Source: an uncultured Sulfolobales archaeon | GTDB lineage: Archaea; Thermoproteota; Thermoprotei_A; Sulfolobales; NBVN01 | Direction: 5' to 3' | DNA length: 56,810 nt | Assembly (NCBI GenBank): GCA_938083005.1 | Contig: CALKCU010000036.1 | Span: 1 to 56,810 of the forward strand | Shown: one piece after another, positions 16,632-25,907 of the stretch | Numbering within the stretch: the first letter of the stretch is position 1 | Layout: every line of letters starts with the position of its first letter | The notes under the pieces: model-generated | The model's input: only the letters and a program-made list of their open reading frames with translations | Database searches by the model: none | Told to the model about the DNA's origin: nothing | Made by a program: the position numbers and the translations under genes

Positions 16632-18644
16632 TTGTCCCTGCCGAAGAAGTACGTCCTGGTGATAGCGGAGAAGCCTAGGGCTGCGGCTAAGATAGCTGAG
16701 GCGCTGGGAGCGAGTTCGAAGCTCAGGATCGGCGGGGTCCCGGTGTGGGTGGGAAAGCTCCGCGGCAGGGACATCGTAATAGCCCCCACCGCCGGACACC
16801 TCTTCACCCTCTACACGGACGAGAAGGGCTTCCCGGTGTTCAGCTACTCCTGGGGTCCTAGGTGGGTTTATGAGCCCGAGTCGAAACACCTCGCCAAGTT
16901 CTACGAGGTTCTCAGAAAGCTCTCCCTCAACGCCGAGTACTTCATCAACGCGTGCGACTACGACATCGAGGGCTCGGTCATAGGCTACAACATAATACGG
17001 TACCTTGGCGACGCCTCGAGGGCCGGCAGGGTAAAGTTCTCGGCACTGACCAGAGAGGAGATCCTGAGAGCGTTCGATAACCCGCAGCCTCTCGATTGGG
17101 GAAACATCGAGTCGGGGCTTGCGCGGCACATCCTCGACTGGATATGGGGGATCAACGTGAGCAGGGCCTTAACGAGCGTTTACCATAAGCTCTTCGGAAG
17201 GCACCCGGTTCTCAGCGCTGGGAGGGTTCAGTCGCCCACGCTGATAGAGCTGGTGAGGAGGTACGTGGAGAGGGCGACGTTCGTCCCCGTCCCGCTCTTC
17301 ACGGTCTCGGTGAAGGTGGAGCACGGCGGGAAGGAGTACGCGCTTACCAACCGCTTCGAGCCCTTCAGGAGGCGGGAGGACGCGGCAAGGCTCGCGAGGG
17401 CTCTGAGAGTGAGGAGAAGCCTGGTCGTGGGTAGTGCGGAGAAGAGAGTGGTCAGCCTGGAGCCGCCACCACCCTTCAACCTCACCGAGCTCCAGCTCGA
17501 GGCCGCCAGAGTCTTCGGCTACTCTCCGGCCAGGACCCTGGAGATAGCGGAGGAGCTCTACCTCAGGTCCCTGATCAGCTACCCGAGGACCAACTCGGAG
17601 AGGATACCGCCCACTATCGACAACGCCTGGATACTGCGGAGGCTCTCGGCCCTGCCCGAGCTCGGTGCTTACGCCTCGGAGCTTCTGAGGCGGGGCCTGT
17701 TAGTCCCGAGGGAGGGTCCGGGGGAGGATCCAGCGCACCCAGCTATACACCCGACCGGGTACCTACCAGCGGAGGAGCTCAGCCGGGAGGAGTCGAACGT
17801 ATACGAGCTCATAGTCAGGAGGTACCTAGCATCCTTTTACCCGAGCTCCAGGGTAGAGGAGATCGTCTACACCGTGGTGGAGCCGGGGACGAACGCGACT
17901 TTCAGGCTCACGGGCAGGAGAGTCTTGTCCCAGGAGTGGCTCAGGGTTTACCGCTACAGGAGAGTCGGCACCGTGGAGGTGCCGGTTCTGCGCCCCGGTG
18001 AGGAGGTGCCGGTATCTTCCGTCAGGGTGCTCAGGCTGTACACGCGCCCGCCACCGCTCTACACGAAGGCCTCTATCCTCAAGTGGATGGAGTCCGTTAA
18101 CATAGGGACCGAGGCTACTCGAGCCGAGATAATAGAGAAGCTCTTCGAGAGGGGTTACGTGAGGGGGAGCAGCATAAGCGTCACGAGCCTGGGCCTGGCG
18201 GTGGCGCGGGTACTGAGCACTCTGTTCAAGGAGATAACCGAGGTGGAACTTACCAGAGAGCTCGAGAGGGGGCTTCGAGAGATAGCGTTCGGCGGGGCTA
18301 AGAGGGAGGAGGTGATCGGGGAAGCGGTCTCGAGACTCCGCGCCAAGCTCGAGGACGTGAAGCGCGCGCTAAGCGATAGCGATGCGCTGGAGCTGAAGAG
18401 GAGGCTGGGCCTCTCAGTGGGGCGCTGCTGGGTGTGTGGGAGAGACTCCAGTGAAGAGGAGGATGGAATAATGCTCTGCCACCTCCACCTCAGGGCTTAC
18501 CAAAACCTCAAGGAGACCTACGCAGCCTGGAGAGAGGGGACCGGTGCGAGCTTCGAGGAGTACGCTGAGACGCTGTCCAGGCTTTCGGGTACCGGGAGGT
18601 TCGTAAGGGAGGTCTTAGCGTATCTGATGAAGAGCGTGAGGTAG
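16632..18644 (+). CDS. Type IA DNA topoisomerase
   Basis: Toprim VIAEKPRAAAKIAEALG, NACDYDIEGSVIGYNI; active-site SLISYPRTNSERIPP; C-terminal CWVCGRD zinc motif; TTG start at 16632. Confidence 0.92.
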   Translation: MSLPKKYVLVIAEKPRAAAKIAEALGASSKLRIGGVPVWVGKLRGRDIVIAPTAGHLFTLYTDEKGFPVFSYSWGPRWVYEPESKHLAKFYEVLRKLSLNAEYFINACDYDIEGSVIGYNIIRYLGDASRAGRVKFSALTREEILRAFDNPQPLDWGNIESGLARHILDWIWGINVSRALTSVYHKLFGRHPVLSAGRVQSPTLIELVRRYVERATFVPVPLFTVSVKVEHGGKEYALTNRFEPFRRREDAARLARALRVRRSLVVGSAEKRVVSLEPPPPFNLTELQLEAARVFGYSPARTLEIAEELYLRSLISYPRTNSERIPPTIDNAWILRRLSALPELGAYASELLRRGLLVPREGPGEDPAHPAIHPTGYLPAEELSREESNVYELIVRRYLASFYPSSRVEEIVYTVVEPGTNATFRLTGRRVLSQEWLRVYRYRRVGTVEVPVLRPGEEVPVSSVRVLRLYTRPPPLYTKASILKWMESVNIGTEATRAEIIEKLFERGYVRGSSISVTSLGLAVARVLSTLFKEITEVELTRELERGLREIAFGGAKREEVIGEAVSRLRAKLEDVKRALSDSDALELKRRLGLSVGRCWVCGRDSSEEEDGIMLCHLHLRAYQNLKETYAAWREGTGASFEEYAETLSRLSGTGRFVREVLAYLMKSVR

Positions 18645-19030
18645 CCGACTAGCGGGACCTTGATCGGGCTACCTCCCAGCTCCAGAACCTTCCCGAGCAC
18701 TGCCTGGAACTTCACCGGGGGGTCCGGTAGCCAGTTGTTGTCTCCCTTGGTGATAAGAGCGTCGCCCTCTATTCTGATGACCCTGTGTATTATCAGGGTC
18801 CCGCCCCGGCGGTAGACCACCACGTCGCCCACGGCTATGTCCTTCGGGGAGATCCTCTTGACGATTACGATCAAGTCCCCCGGCTGAAGTGTTGGCTCCA
18901 TAGACCGCCCCTCGACAACCGCGAGAGCTATGTAGTTGAGCAAGATCAGAGCGACTAGAGAGAGAACCGCTGCGGCAACCGCCACCTCCACAGCCGCGGC
19001 GATCGCTCTCCGGATCCGGGCAGCCCTCAC
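18518..19030 (-). CDS. Signal peptidase I (S26B type)
   Basis: AVVEGRSMEPTLQPGDLIVI, VGDVVVYRRGGTLIIHRVI, TKGDNN; overlaps the topoisomerase 3' end antisense. Confidence 0.88.
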   Translation of the reverse strand: MRAARIRRAIAAAVEVAVAAAVLSLVALILLNYIALAVVEGRSMEPTLQPGDLIVIVKRISPKDIAVGDVVVYRRGGTLIIHRVIRIEGDALITKGDNNWLPDPPVKFQAVLGKVLELGGSPIKVPLVGYLTLFIRYAKTSLTNLPVPESLDSVSAYSSKLAPVPSLQAA

Positions 19031-19354
19031 CTACCCTTCCCCGGACAGGATGTCGCTTATGTCTACCTCTATCACCTTCCCCCTGCCCTCCGGGGCTTCC
19101 CCCCTCTCTATCGATCTGCCTCTCCCTCCCTCTAGCTCTACATCGTGCTCTCCACCGACCCTTACCACACCGACCCTGCTCCTCCAGCCGTGCCCGCAGC
19201 TGGGGCACTTGAAGGAGCCCATTATCGTTATGGCGATCCTCCCCCTCGCGTCCGGAAGAGGTGAGGTCAGGTGCCAGGTCTTCAGGGGCTGGGTTTCGCG
19301 ACCGCACTTAGGGCATCTCACTCTCCTCCCCCCACTCTGCGTGGACGTAGCCAA
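19031..19354 (-). CDS. Small zinc-ribbon protein
   Basis: CPKCGRE...CPSCGHGW zinc ribbon with acidic C-terminus, immediately upstream of the signal peptidase. Confidence 0.75.
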   Translation of the reverse strand: MATSTQSGGRRVRCPKCGRETQPLKTWHLTSPLPDARGRIAITIMGSFKCPSCGHGWRSRVGVVRVGGEHDVELEGGRGRSIERGEAPEGRGKVIEVDISDILSGEG

Positions 19355-19530
19355 AATATAGGACCCCCGGAGCTAGCCACGGCCGCTCACGCTTCTCGAG
19401 AGACACGCTACCTGGCTCTCCAAGGAGATCTCCGGTCACTTGAGAGAGCGCCGAGCCTCCTGAAAGCTCTCCCCGGCTATAGGGCTCAGGCGGTGAAGAT
19501 ATAGGCGGCGAGCACCGGTATCGCGTTGGA

Positions 19531-20232
19531 GTGCGAGCGGGGTTGAAGAGGGCCATAGCCCTGTACAGCGGCGGCAAGGACTCTCACTACTCTGTCCTCC
19601 ACTCCTATCGCCAGGGGGTAGCAGTGGAGGCTTTAGTAGTAGCCGCTCCGAGCAGAGAAGACTCCTGGCTCTTTCACTCGGTAAACGTCCCCTGGAGCAC
19701 GCTCCACGGGGAGGCGATGAGCCTCCCGGTCTACGTGGTCCCGGTGAGCGGGGTCAGGGACGTGGAGCTCGTTGAGCTCGGAAACCATCTGCGCCGGGCG
19801 CTCGAGAGGCACCAGCACGTGGACTACCTGGTGGTGGGCGCCGTCAAGTCCAGGTACCAGTTAGAGAAGTTCAAGGCCCTCTCGGAGGAGCTAGGTCTGA
19901 GGCTCTACGCCCCCCTGTGGGCCCTAGACGAGGTCGAGCTCCTGAGGATGGAGGTCGAGGAGCTGAGCTTCATCGTAACTGCCGTCCAGGCGTACTGCCT
20001 CGACCTGCGCATACTCGGGACCCTGTCGAGTCGAGAGCTGTTCAACCGCCTCCTCAAGGCCCGCGAGGAGTGCGGTGCGAGCCTCGTGGGTGAGGGAGGA
20101 GAGTACGAGACCTACGTCATCGGGTCTCCACTCTTCAGAGGCAGGGGCATAGCGATAAGCAGAGCGAGGATAGTCCTGCGCCCGAGGGAGTACTCTGGCT
20201 ACTTCATCATAGAGGACGCTAGGCTCGCCTGA
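19531..20232 (+). CDS. Diphthine--ammonia ligase-like ATP pyrophosphatase (Dph6 family)
   Basis: AIALYSGGKDSHYSVLHS PP-loop; GEGGEYETYVIGSPLF. Confidence 0.9.
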   Translation: MRAGLKRAIALYSGGKDSHYSVLHSYRQGVAVEALVVAAPSREDSWLFHSVNVPWSTLHGEAMSLPVYVVPVSGVRDVELVELGNHLRRALERHQHVDYLVVGAVKSRYQLEKFKALSEELGLRLYAPLWALDEVELLRMEVEELSFIVTAVQAYCLDLRILGTLSSRELFNRLLKAREECGASLVGEGGEYETYVIGSPLFRGRGIAISRARIVLRPREYSGYFIIEDARLA

Positions 20233-20348
20233 CGACCTCGGCTGCCGGCTCCGGGGTCGCGGGTCCGGTCAACCAGAGGACCCTTCTCTACTCCCTACCC
20301 GTAGTGCCGCCAGCTACCCCGAGCGCGGACCCCGATGAGGGTCGGAAC

Positions 20349-20766
20349 TCACTCCCCGAGCTCCTGGAACATTATGTAGGAGACGCTGGACTTAGGGATT
20401 ATAAGCGCTCTGTCGCCAACCCTGAGGCCGATCTCGTATCTAGACACCTTCGAGAGCTTTCCGGAGACTTTGGTGCCATTCTGGAAGACTACAGTGACTT
20501 CGGTCCCGGTCATTTCGGGCGTTATGATGACGTCCTCGAGCTCCTCGCTCGAGAAGCCGTGAATGTCCGTCTGAGACACCTCGACGTAGGCTATAGAGTG
20601 CCTAAAGACTACAGCAGGACCCTTCGGGGTCCTGATCCCTATCTCGTACCTAGAAACCTCGTCCACTACCCCCTCCAAGGGCTCCTCGGCGCCGAGGAGG
20701 TGCAGCCTTACCGCCTTCCCCTCGAACCTCTTGTCTAAGATGTTCTCCCGCGTCTTGACTCCCCAC
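20349..20766 (-). CDS. Tandem Hfq/Sm-like protein; 5' boundary unresolved
   Basis: Two related units: FEGKAVRLHLLGAEEPLEGVVDEVSRYEIGIRTPKGPAVVFRHSIAYVEV and MTGTEVTVVFQNGTKVSGKLSKVSRYEIGLRVGDRALIIPKSSVSYIMF. Track start is TTG 20678, but homologous coding continues upstream in frame without ATG/GTG/TTG. Confidence 0.65.
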
Positions 20767-21112
20767 CTAGGGTTTCTGGGAGCATCCTAATAAACGGTTC
20801 CCACCCTAGGGAGCAGAAGGGAGTGACGCACCATTAGGGGACGCTTTCACCCTAGACTTCTACTTAGCAAGTCGCGGGGTCCGCCCGACGCGTTATGCTT
20901 GCGGAGGGTGGCTCCCGGTACGCGTAGCCCGGGGGAGCGAATGGATAGGGTTCGCGAAGTTGGTGTATTTTTAACCAGACTGACGGAACCCGGTGTGAGC
21001 ACTCCTCGAGGTTCTAAGCTCGGGAGTATTACCTCCTTTTAAAACCGCGGCATCCTTCAAAGCCGCCTCGTTGAGTTAAGCACCGGTATCGCAGAACGTT
21101 TGGGCGTTTAGA

Positions 21113-21283
21113 GTGCCAGTCAAGGTGGTCAAGGCCGGTCGGGGCAACGTGCTCTCGTACGTGACTGACATGACCCGCAAAGGGTTTAGATGCGTCGAGG
21201 TGAGTCCCGGAGAGTACAGATGTACGAAGAGGATAAACGAGATCCAGGACTATACCGTCATACTGCTCTCCTCCTCGAGCTGA
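21113..21283 (+). CDS. Small 56-aa protein absent from the ORF track
   Basis: GTG-start ORF MPVKVVKAGRGNVLSYVTDMTRKGFRCVEVSPGEYRCTKRINEIQDYTVILLSSSS; TATA-like TTTTAAAA (21037-21044) and gagttaagc (21073-21081) upstream. Confidence 0.5.
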   Translation: MPVKVVKAGRGNVLSYVTDMTRKGFRCVEVSPGEYRCTKRINEIQDYTVILLSSSS

Positions 21284-21589
21284 GCTTTTCTCTCCTAGCG
21301 GCACCTCACTCCCTCCGTCTCCATTAACGAAGCTAGCTTGTCCGCCGAGCCGTCGGCAGCGTGGTGTCCCGTCGAGGCCGATGTCGCGGACTCTCCCGGC
21401 TCACCTTTTCTTCGAGAGAGGATGAGGAAGAAACGTACGCGAGCATTAGATTTCTGCCCTCTGCTTGTCGTCACGTGTGATGCGGCTCAGAATCGAGCTG
21501 TCCGCCGGAGCTCTCTACGAAGACCACGCCGAGTCCGCAGGGGAATGCGCGAGACCGGTAAGAACCCTCCGGCAACGCGCGTTAGCGGC

Positions 21590-21636
21590 TCAGAGCTTTG
21601 GCCCCTCATCACGGGTCAGGAGCTAAAACTCATCAC
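21590..21636 (-). ncRNA. C/D box sRNA whose C box contains the stop codon of the KH-domain gene
   Basis: Minus strand: C GTGATGA, gttttagctc, D' CTGA, ccc, C' GTGATGA, ggggccaaagct, D CTGA; flanks ggc/gcc can pair. All four boxes match consensus. Confidence 0.8.
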
Positions 21637-22241
21637 GGCCTCTTCCACAGATCTACGGCCTCCCTCCTCTTTAGCTCTTTGAGCGCCCGGTCGAGGAACC
21701 TGTAGACGGTGGAGTGCTGGCGCCCCCGAGCCAGCATCTCCACGGCCTGCCTCACAAGCTCCGCCCTGTTGTAGTCGCCTATTATGGCCACGTAGTCCCG
21801 ACAGACACTGATATAGGTCCCGGACATCTCCTCTAGCACTAGCCTGGTCCTACCGCCCTCCCCTATGATCCTCCCCTTGATCCTCTGAAGGTGGTTCTCG
21901 CCGGACCCAGCGAAGTCCTTCAGGTCTATAACCATCAGGATCGCATCGTCGTCGTAGAGCCTCGAGGCCCTCTCATAGGAGAAGCAGTAGTCCACCGCCC
22001 TGACTATCTCCTGGCACTTTAGCAGGTTCGTGACCGGGGTGTAGGCGCTGGCGGGCTCTATGATCACCGACCCGTCTATCGAGTCTACCGTTATCTTAAC
22101 GCCTAACCGCGCCTCCATGTCCTTGACCACAGCGCCGCCCCTCCCTATTAGGACCCCTAACCTGTCCTCGCCAACCCTCAGGTATATCTTGGTGACGCCC
22201 GGCACCACTCTGCGCTCCGACATCGAACGCCTCCGCTCCAT
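21633..22241 (-). CDS. KH-domain RNA-binding protein (Pno1/Dim2/Krr1-like)
   Basis: RVGEDRLGVLIGRGGAVVKDMEARLGVKITVD and LQRIKGRIIGEGGRTRLVLEEMSGTYISV: two KH GxxG motifs. Confidence 0.9.
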   Translation of the reverse strand: MERRRSMSERRVVPGVTKIYLRVGEDRLGVLIGRGGAVVKDMEARLGVKITVDSIDGSVIIEPASAYTPVTNLLKCQEIVRAVDYCFSYERASRLYDDDAILMVIDLKDFAGSGENHLQRIKGRIIGEGGRTRLVLEEMSGTYISVCRDYVAIIGDYNRAELVRQAVEMLARGRQHSTVYRFLDRALKELKRREAVDLWKRP

Positions 22242-22299
22242 GCATTAAGCCCTGCGGAATTAATAGGAGCTTAGTCCGAGCGAAGCGCTCCCGGGACCT

Positions 22300-23565
22300 T
22301 TACCGCACGCCCGCCAGCTGCTCGCGCCCTTCGGGAAACTCGTAGCTTTTCAGACTCGTCGAGGCGATCGCCGTAGCCGCGAGTAGCATCGAGGCCGAGA
22401 GGGCGAACGGAGCGAGCGGGGATAGGGATCCGTAGAGGAACCCTCCCAGGTACGGTGCCGGTATGCTGGTAACGCTCCTGACAGCATTCACGGAGGCGAA
22501 GACCTCTCCCACGTTCTTGAACACCTTAACCACGTAGACGTTGTAGCTGGGTATCCAGAAGCTTATGCTAATACCGATGAATAGCATCGCCGCGGCAGAG
22601 TGAAGTGCGGCGGGGAGAGCGAGGAGAACCGCTGCCAGAGCCGCAGCAGCCTCGGAGAGGACTAGGGCCGACGAGCTCCCCACCCTGTCCACGAGCTTGC
22701 CAGCTAGCGGGGTCCCCACGGCCTCGATCACGTTCGAGAGGGAGATCAGGGCCCCCACTCCCACCTCGTCGTATCCGCGGCTCAGCAGATGCGCGCTGAG
22801 CATCGGGTACCAGAGGTACCACGCAGCTCTATCGAGCGATGCGAACAGGTATAGGAGGCCAAGCCTCCTGTCTGGTGAGAAGACTCTCCTGAACGAGTCG
22901 GCGAAGCTCGTCCTGCTGGGCTTCTCGACTCCTCCAGGCTCCGTAGAGAGGGCTAAGAACACGAGCGAGCCAGCCGCGGATACGGCGGCGAGGGCTAGGA
23001 AGGTCTCGGGATACCCGTAGCTCGCCACCATGAACCCACTTAGTGCTGGACCAACAGCTCTGGCTGCGGTAAACACGGACGTGGTCAGACCGACGACCGT
23101 CCCGAGCCTCCCCCTGTCTACTACCCTGGCCAGGAAGACCATCCTGGCCGGCTGGGCGAAGTGTATGGAGAGGTGGAAGAGAGAGTAACCGAGAGCCAGC
23201 GCAGCCATGCTCTCGGAGAAGGCGACGAGAGCCAGCGCCGCGCTTATCATGAGGCCAGTGATGGCCGTGATGACCCTACTGCTGTATACCTCTAGCATGT
23301 AGCCGACTGCTGGCGAGAAGAGCGCCCCGAGGACGTTCGAGAGGGTAACGGCGACGCCTATCTCTCCTAGGGAGTAGCCAAGCCTACTCATGTAGGCCGA
23401 GAACATAGCGCTGAAGCCGCTGGCCGCCAGACCCCTGAATACGTTGAACGCGGCGGTACTTACTACGTTCCTAGTCTCCTCAGACTGGTGGTCTATCACG
23501 AGTGTTGAGTACGCCACGTCCATAAAAAGCTTAGAAGTAGCCGACCCACCTTTCGGAACGACCAA
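22300..23565 (-). CDS. Major facilitator superfamily transporter
   Basis: 12-TM-like pattern; GVALTLSNVLGALFSPAVG-type and GTPLAGKLVDRVG MFS loops. Confidence 0.85.
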   Translation of the reverse strand: MVVPKGGSATSKLFMDVAYSTLVIDHQSEETRNVVSTAAFNVFRGLAASGFSAMFSAYMSRLGYSLGEIGVAVTLSNVLGALFSPAVGYMLEVYSSRVITAITGLMISAALALVAFSESMAALALGYSLFHLSIHFAQPARMVFLARVVDRGRLGTVVGLTTSVFTAARAVGPALSGFMVASYGYPETFLALAAVSAAGSLVFLALSTEPGGVEKPSRTSFADSFRRVFSPDRRLGLLYLFASLDRAAWYLWYPMLSAHLLSRGYDEVGVGALISLSNVIEAVGTPLAGKLVDRVGSSSALVLSEAAAALAAVLLALPAALHSAAAMLFIGISISFWIPSYNVYVVKVFKNVGEVFASVNAVRSVTSIPAPYLGGFLYGSLSPLAPFALSASMLLAATAIASTSLKSYEFPEGREQLAGVR

Positions 23566-23683
23566 GAGCCCGCTCGCAGCCCCTCGACCGAGGACTATCA
23601 GGGTCCAGCGCGAGGCTTAGGTCGCCCTCGCATCGAGTCCCCCTCCTTTTAAGGTCGCTCACCGTTAGGGATGGGCGGTAGGG

Positions 23684-25108
23684 ATGAGTATGGGCGCTGA
23701 GGGCGACGCCGAGGGTCCGGGTGAGGCGTACTATACAAAGATAAAGGAGCTGATAGAAGCGGGTGGAATCGAAGAGGCCGCCAGACTGTTCGACTCTCTT
23801 GACCCTCCCTCCGCTTACGCGGTTACGCTCAGGCTGAGCAGCGACGAAAGGTACCGGCTGTTCGCCAAGACGTCCCTCGGCAGCCTGGCGGAGGTCCTAG
23901 CCAGGCTGCCGGACGAAGTGGTCTACGAAATAGTGATAGTCAAGGGAGTCGACGAGGTCTTGAAGATCCTGCTCTCCCTACCCCTCGATGAGATTGTGGA
24001 CGTGCTGGAGAAGCTGCCGCCGAGGTATAGAGCCAAGCTCGTGGAGCTGATGCCCAGGGAGCTCTCTGACGAGGTCTCCAGAATACTGAGGTACCCCCCC
24101 GAGAGCGTCGGGAGCGTCATGACCCCGCAGGTCCCCGTGTTTAACTGGAACACAAAGGTGGGCGACGCCATCTCAGTCTACGTGTCTAGGGATAAGCTAG
24201 GTCTCTACGATAGGCACCACTACATCTACGTAGTGAACGACGAGGGCAAGCTCTTCGGGTGGATAGACGTGAAGACATTCCTCACGAAGCCCAAGGACGC
24301 CACTCTCAAGGCCTGCGTGCAGAAACCCCCCGCAGTCGTCGAGGTCACGAGGGATAGGGAGCACGCGGCCAAGCTCGCGGTAGACTACGACCTTCTCGAG
24401 GTTCCGGTAGTCGATCACGGTGGGAGGTTCCTGGGCGCGGTGACCCTAGACGACATTCTCGATGTGCTCGTGAACGAGTACTCAGAGGACTTGCTAAAGT
24501 TCGGCGGCTTTATTGAGGCCGTCAGGGGGAGCTACATAGCCCTGTCTCCGCTCAAGCTGACCCTCAGGAGAGTACCGATGCTACTCTACCTATACGCTAT
24601 GAACGCCATCACCGGGTCCATAGTGGCCTCCTTCACTAGCACGATAGAGAGGCTGGCAGTCCTCGCGGCCTTCCTGCCGATGCTGGCAGATAACTCGGGG
24701 AACATAGGCGCTCAGGCCTCGACCTTGATCCTGAGGAGCATGGCGTTGGGAGAGGTGAGACTCTCGAGAATAGACGCGTTCAGAGTGCTCCTCAAGGAGT
24801 TAGTGGTGAGCTCGCTAATGGCGTTCATACTCGGCCCCATGGCTTTCGCTATAGCGTTCGGCGTCGTCTGGTTCACCACAGCTAGCGTCGCAACAGCGTT
24901 GAGAGTGTCCCTTGTAGTCGTGATAGCTCTCATCGCGTCGTGCTACGTATCCGACCTGGTCGGGGCTTTTCTGCCCATGCTGCTGGCCAGACTGAGCGTC
25001 GACCCGGCCGTAGCCTCAGCGCCCCTGATAACTACGATAGGTGACATAGCAGCAGCGACGGTCTACTTCTGGGTGGCCGCGGGACTTCTCTTCGCAGCGA
25101 GCGCTTAG
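23684..25108 (+). CDS. mgtE: MgtE-type magnesium transporter
   Basis: MgtE N domain, CBS pair (VGSVMTPQVPVFNWNTKV...), TM domain with LPMLADNSGNIGAQASTLILRSMALGE. Confidence 0.93.
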   Translation: MSMGAEGDAEGPGEAYYTKIKELIEAGGIEEAARLFDSLDPPSAYAVTLRLSSDERYRLFAKTSLGSLAEVLARLPDEVVYEIVIVKGVDEVLKILLSLPLDEIVDVLEKLPPRYRAKLVELMPRELSDEVSRILRYPPESVGSVMTPQVPVFNWNTKVGDAISVYVSRDKLGLYDRHHYIYVVNDEGKLFGWIDVKTFLTKPKDATLKACVQKPPAVVEVTRDREHAAKLAVDYDLLEVPVVDHGGRFLGAVTLDDILDVLVNEYSEDLLKFGGFIEAVRGSYIALSPLKLTLRRVPMLLYLYAMNAITGSIVASFTSTIERLAVLAAFLPMLADNSGNIGAQASTLILRSMALGEVRLSRIDAFRVLLKELVVSSLMAFILGPMAFAIAFGVVWFTTASVATALRVSLVVVIALIASCYVSDLVGAFLPMLLARLSVDPAVASAPLITTIGDIAAATVYFWVAAGLLFAASA

Positions 25109-25117
25109 CAGCCCTGG

Positions 25118-25138
25118 CCAGCTCCCGCGAGTATGCGG
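25118..25138. terminator. Hairpin between convergent genes (terminator-like)
   Basis: CTCCCGC-gagtat-GCGGGAG perfect 7-bp inverted repeat between mgtE and the acetyltransferase. Confidence 0.4.
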
Positions 25139-25152
25139 GAGACCGGGATGGT

Positions 25153-25707
25153 CTAGAGCTCTCTGGCCATCAGGTACGCGTCTTCGCCGTCCAGGTAGTA
25201 CCCCCTCAGCACCTTGACCTTCTTGAAGTTGAGCTTCTCGTAGAGCCTTATCGCTGGCTCGTTGCTGACCCTCACCTCGAGATAGACCTCGCCGACCCCG
25301 TATTTCTCCTTCATGATCTCCATGGCCTTCAGCATCAGTGCCGTCGCGATCCCCCGGCGCCTGAACTCGGGAAGGACGGCGATGCTGACCACGTGCCCCT
25401 GCTTCAGAATGCCCCTCTTCACGTGCCCTATGCCGTACTCTACCCTACACATGTTGTACCCTACTATTTCCTCCCCGACGAGGGCCACGAGGAATACGTC
25501 TCTCCACAGGTTGAAGTGCTCGAGCCAGAAAAAGTAGGGGTAGTGCTCTGGCAAGGTCTTCATGTTGATCTCGATCACTCTCTTTAGCTCCTCCTCGGAG
25601 GCCACGGGCCTGATAGTGAACCCCTGCGTCCACACGCGAGTCCCCGAAGGTGAGAACCCGTGGGGTTTTAATGAGTTGTCGACCCTCGGCAGACCAACGC
25701 CCTCCAT
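25153..25707 (-). CDS. RimI/Ard1-like N-terminal acetyltransferase
   Basis: GNAT: VVSIAVLPEFRRRGIATALMLKAMEIM, YLEVRVSNEPAIRLYEKLNFKKV. Confidence 0.9.
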   Translation of the reverse strand: MEGVGLPRVDNSLKPHGFSPSGTRVWTQGFTIRPVASEEELKRVIEINMKTLPEHYPYFFWLEHFNLWRDVFLVALVGEEIVGYNMCRVEYGIGHVKRGILKQGHVVSIAVLPEFRRRGIATALMLKAMEIMKEKYGVGEVYLEVRVSNEPAIRLYEKLNFKKVKVLRGYYLDGEDAYLMAREL

Positions 25708-25882
25708 CGCTGCGTGAGGAGTCCACCGCCTCCAGACCTTGCTCGGTGGATGGCGACGAAGCTCCTCCTGCCGCTCCTACGAGGAACTAAGGGGGTCCTC
25801 TCGGGGCGGAAAGCCCGCGCTTAGCTCGGCCCCGTCCCCTCCACGTGACGAGCGTAAGCTGGCCGAGTCCTTCGAGCTCTTA

Positions 25883-25907
25883 ATGGGGATCGCTCTGCGA
25901 TCCCCAT
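25883..25907. repeat. Perfect 11-bp inverted repeat with 3-nt loop
   Basis: ATGGGGATCGC-tct-GCGATCCCCAT in the 25.7-26.0 kb intergenic region, flanked on both sides by TCGAGCT. Confidence 0.8.

Noticed and set aside
20524-20574. Plus-strand ATGATGA...CTGA as another C/D sRNA
   Set aside because: Antisense inside the Sm-like coding region, with no D'/C' pair at suitable spacing.
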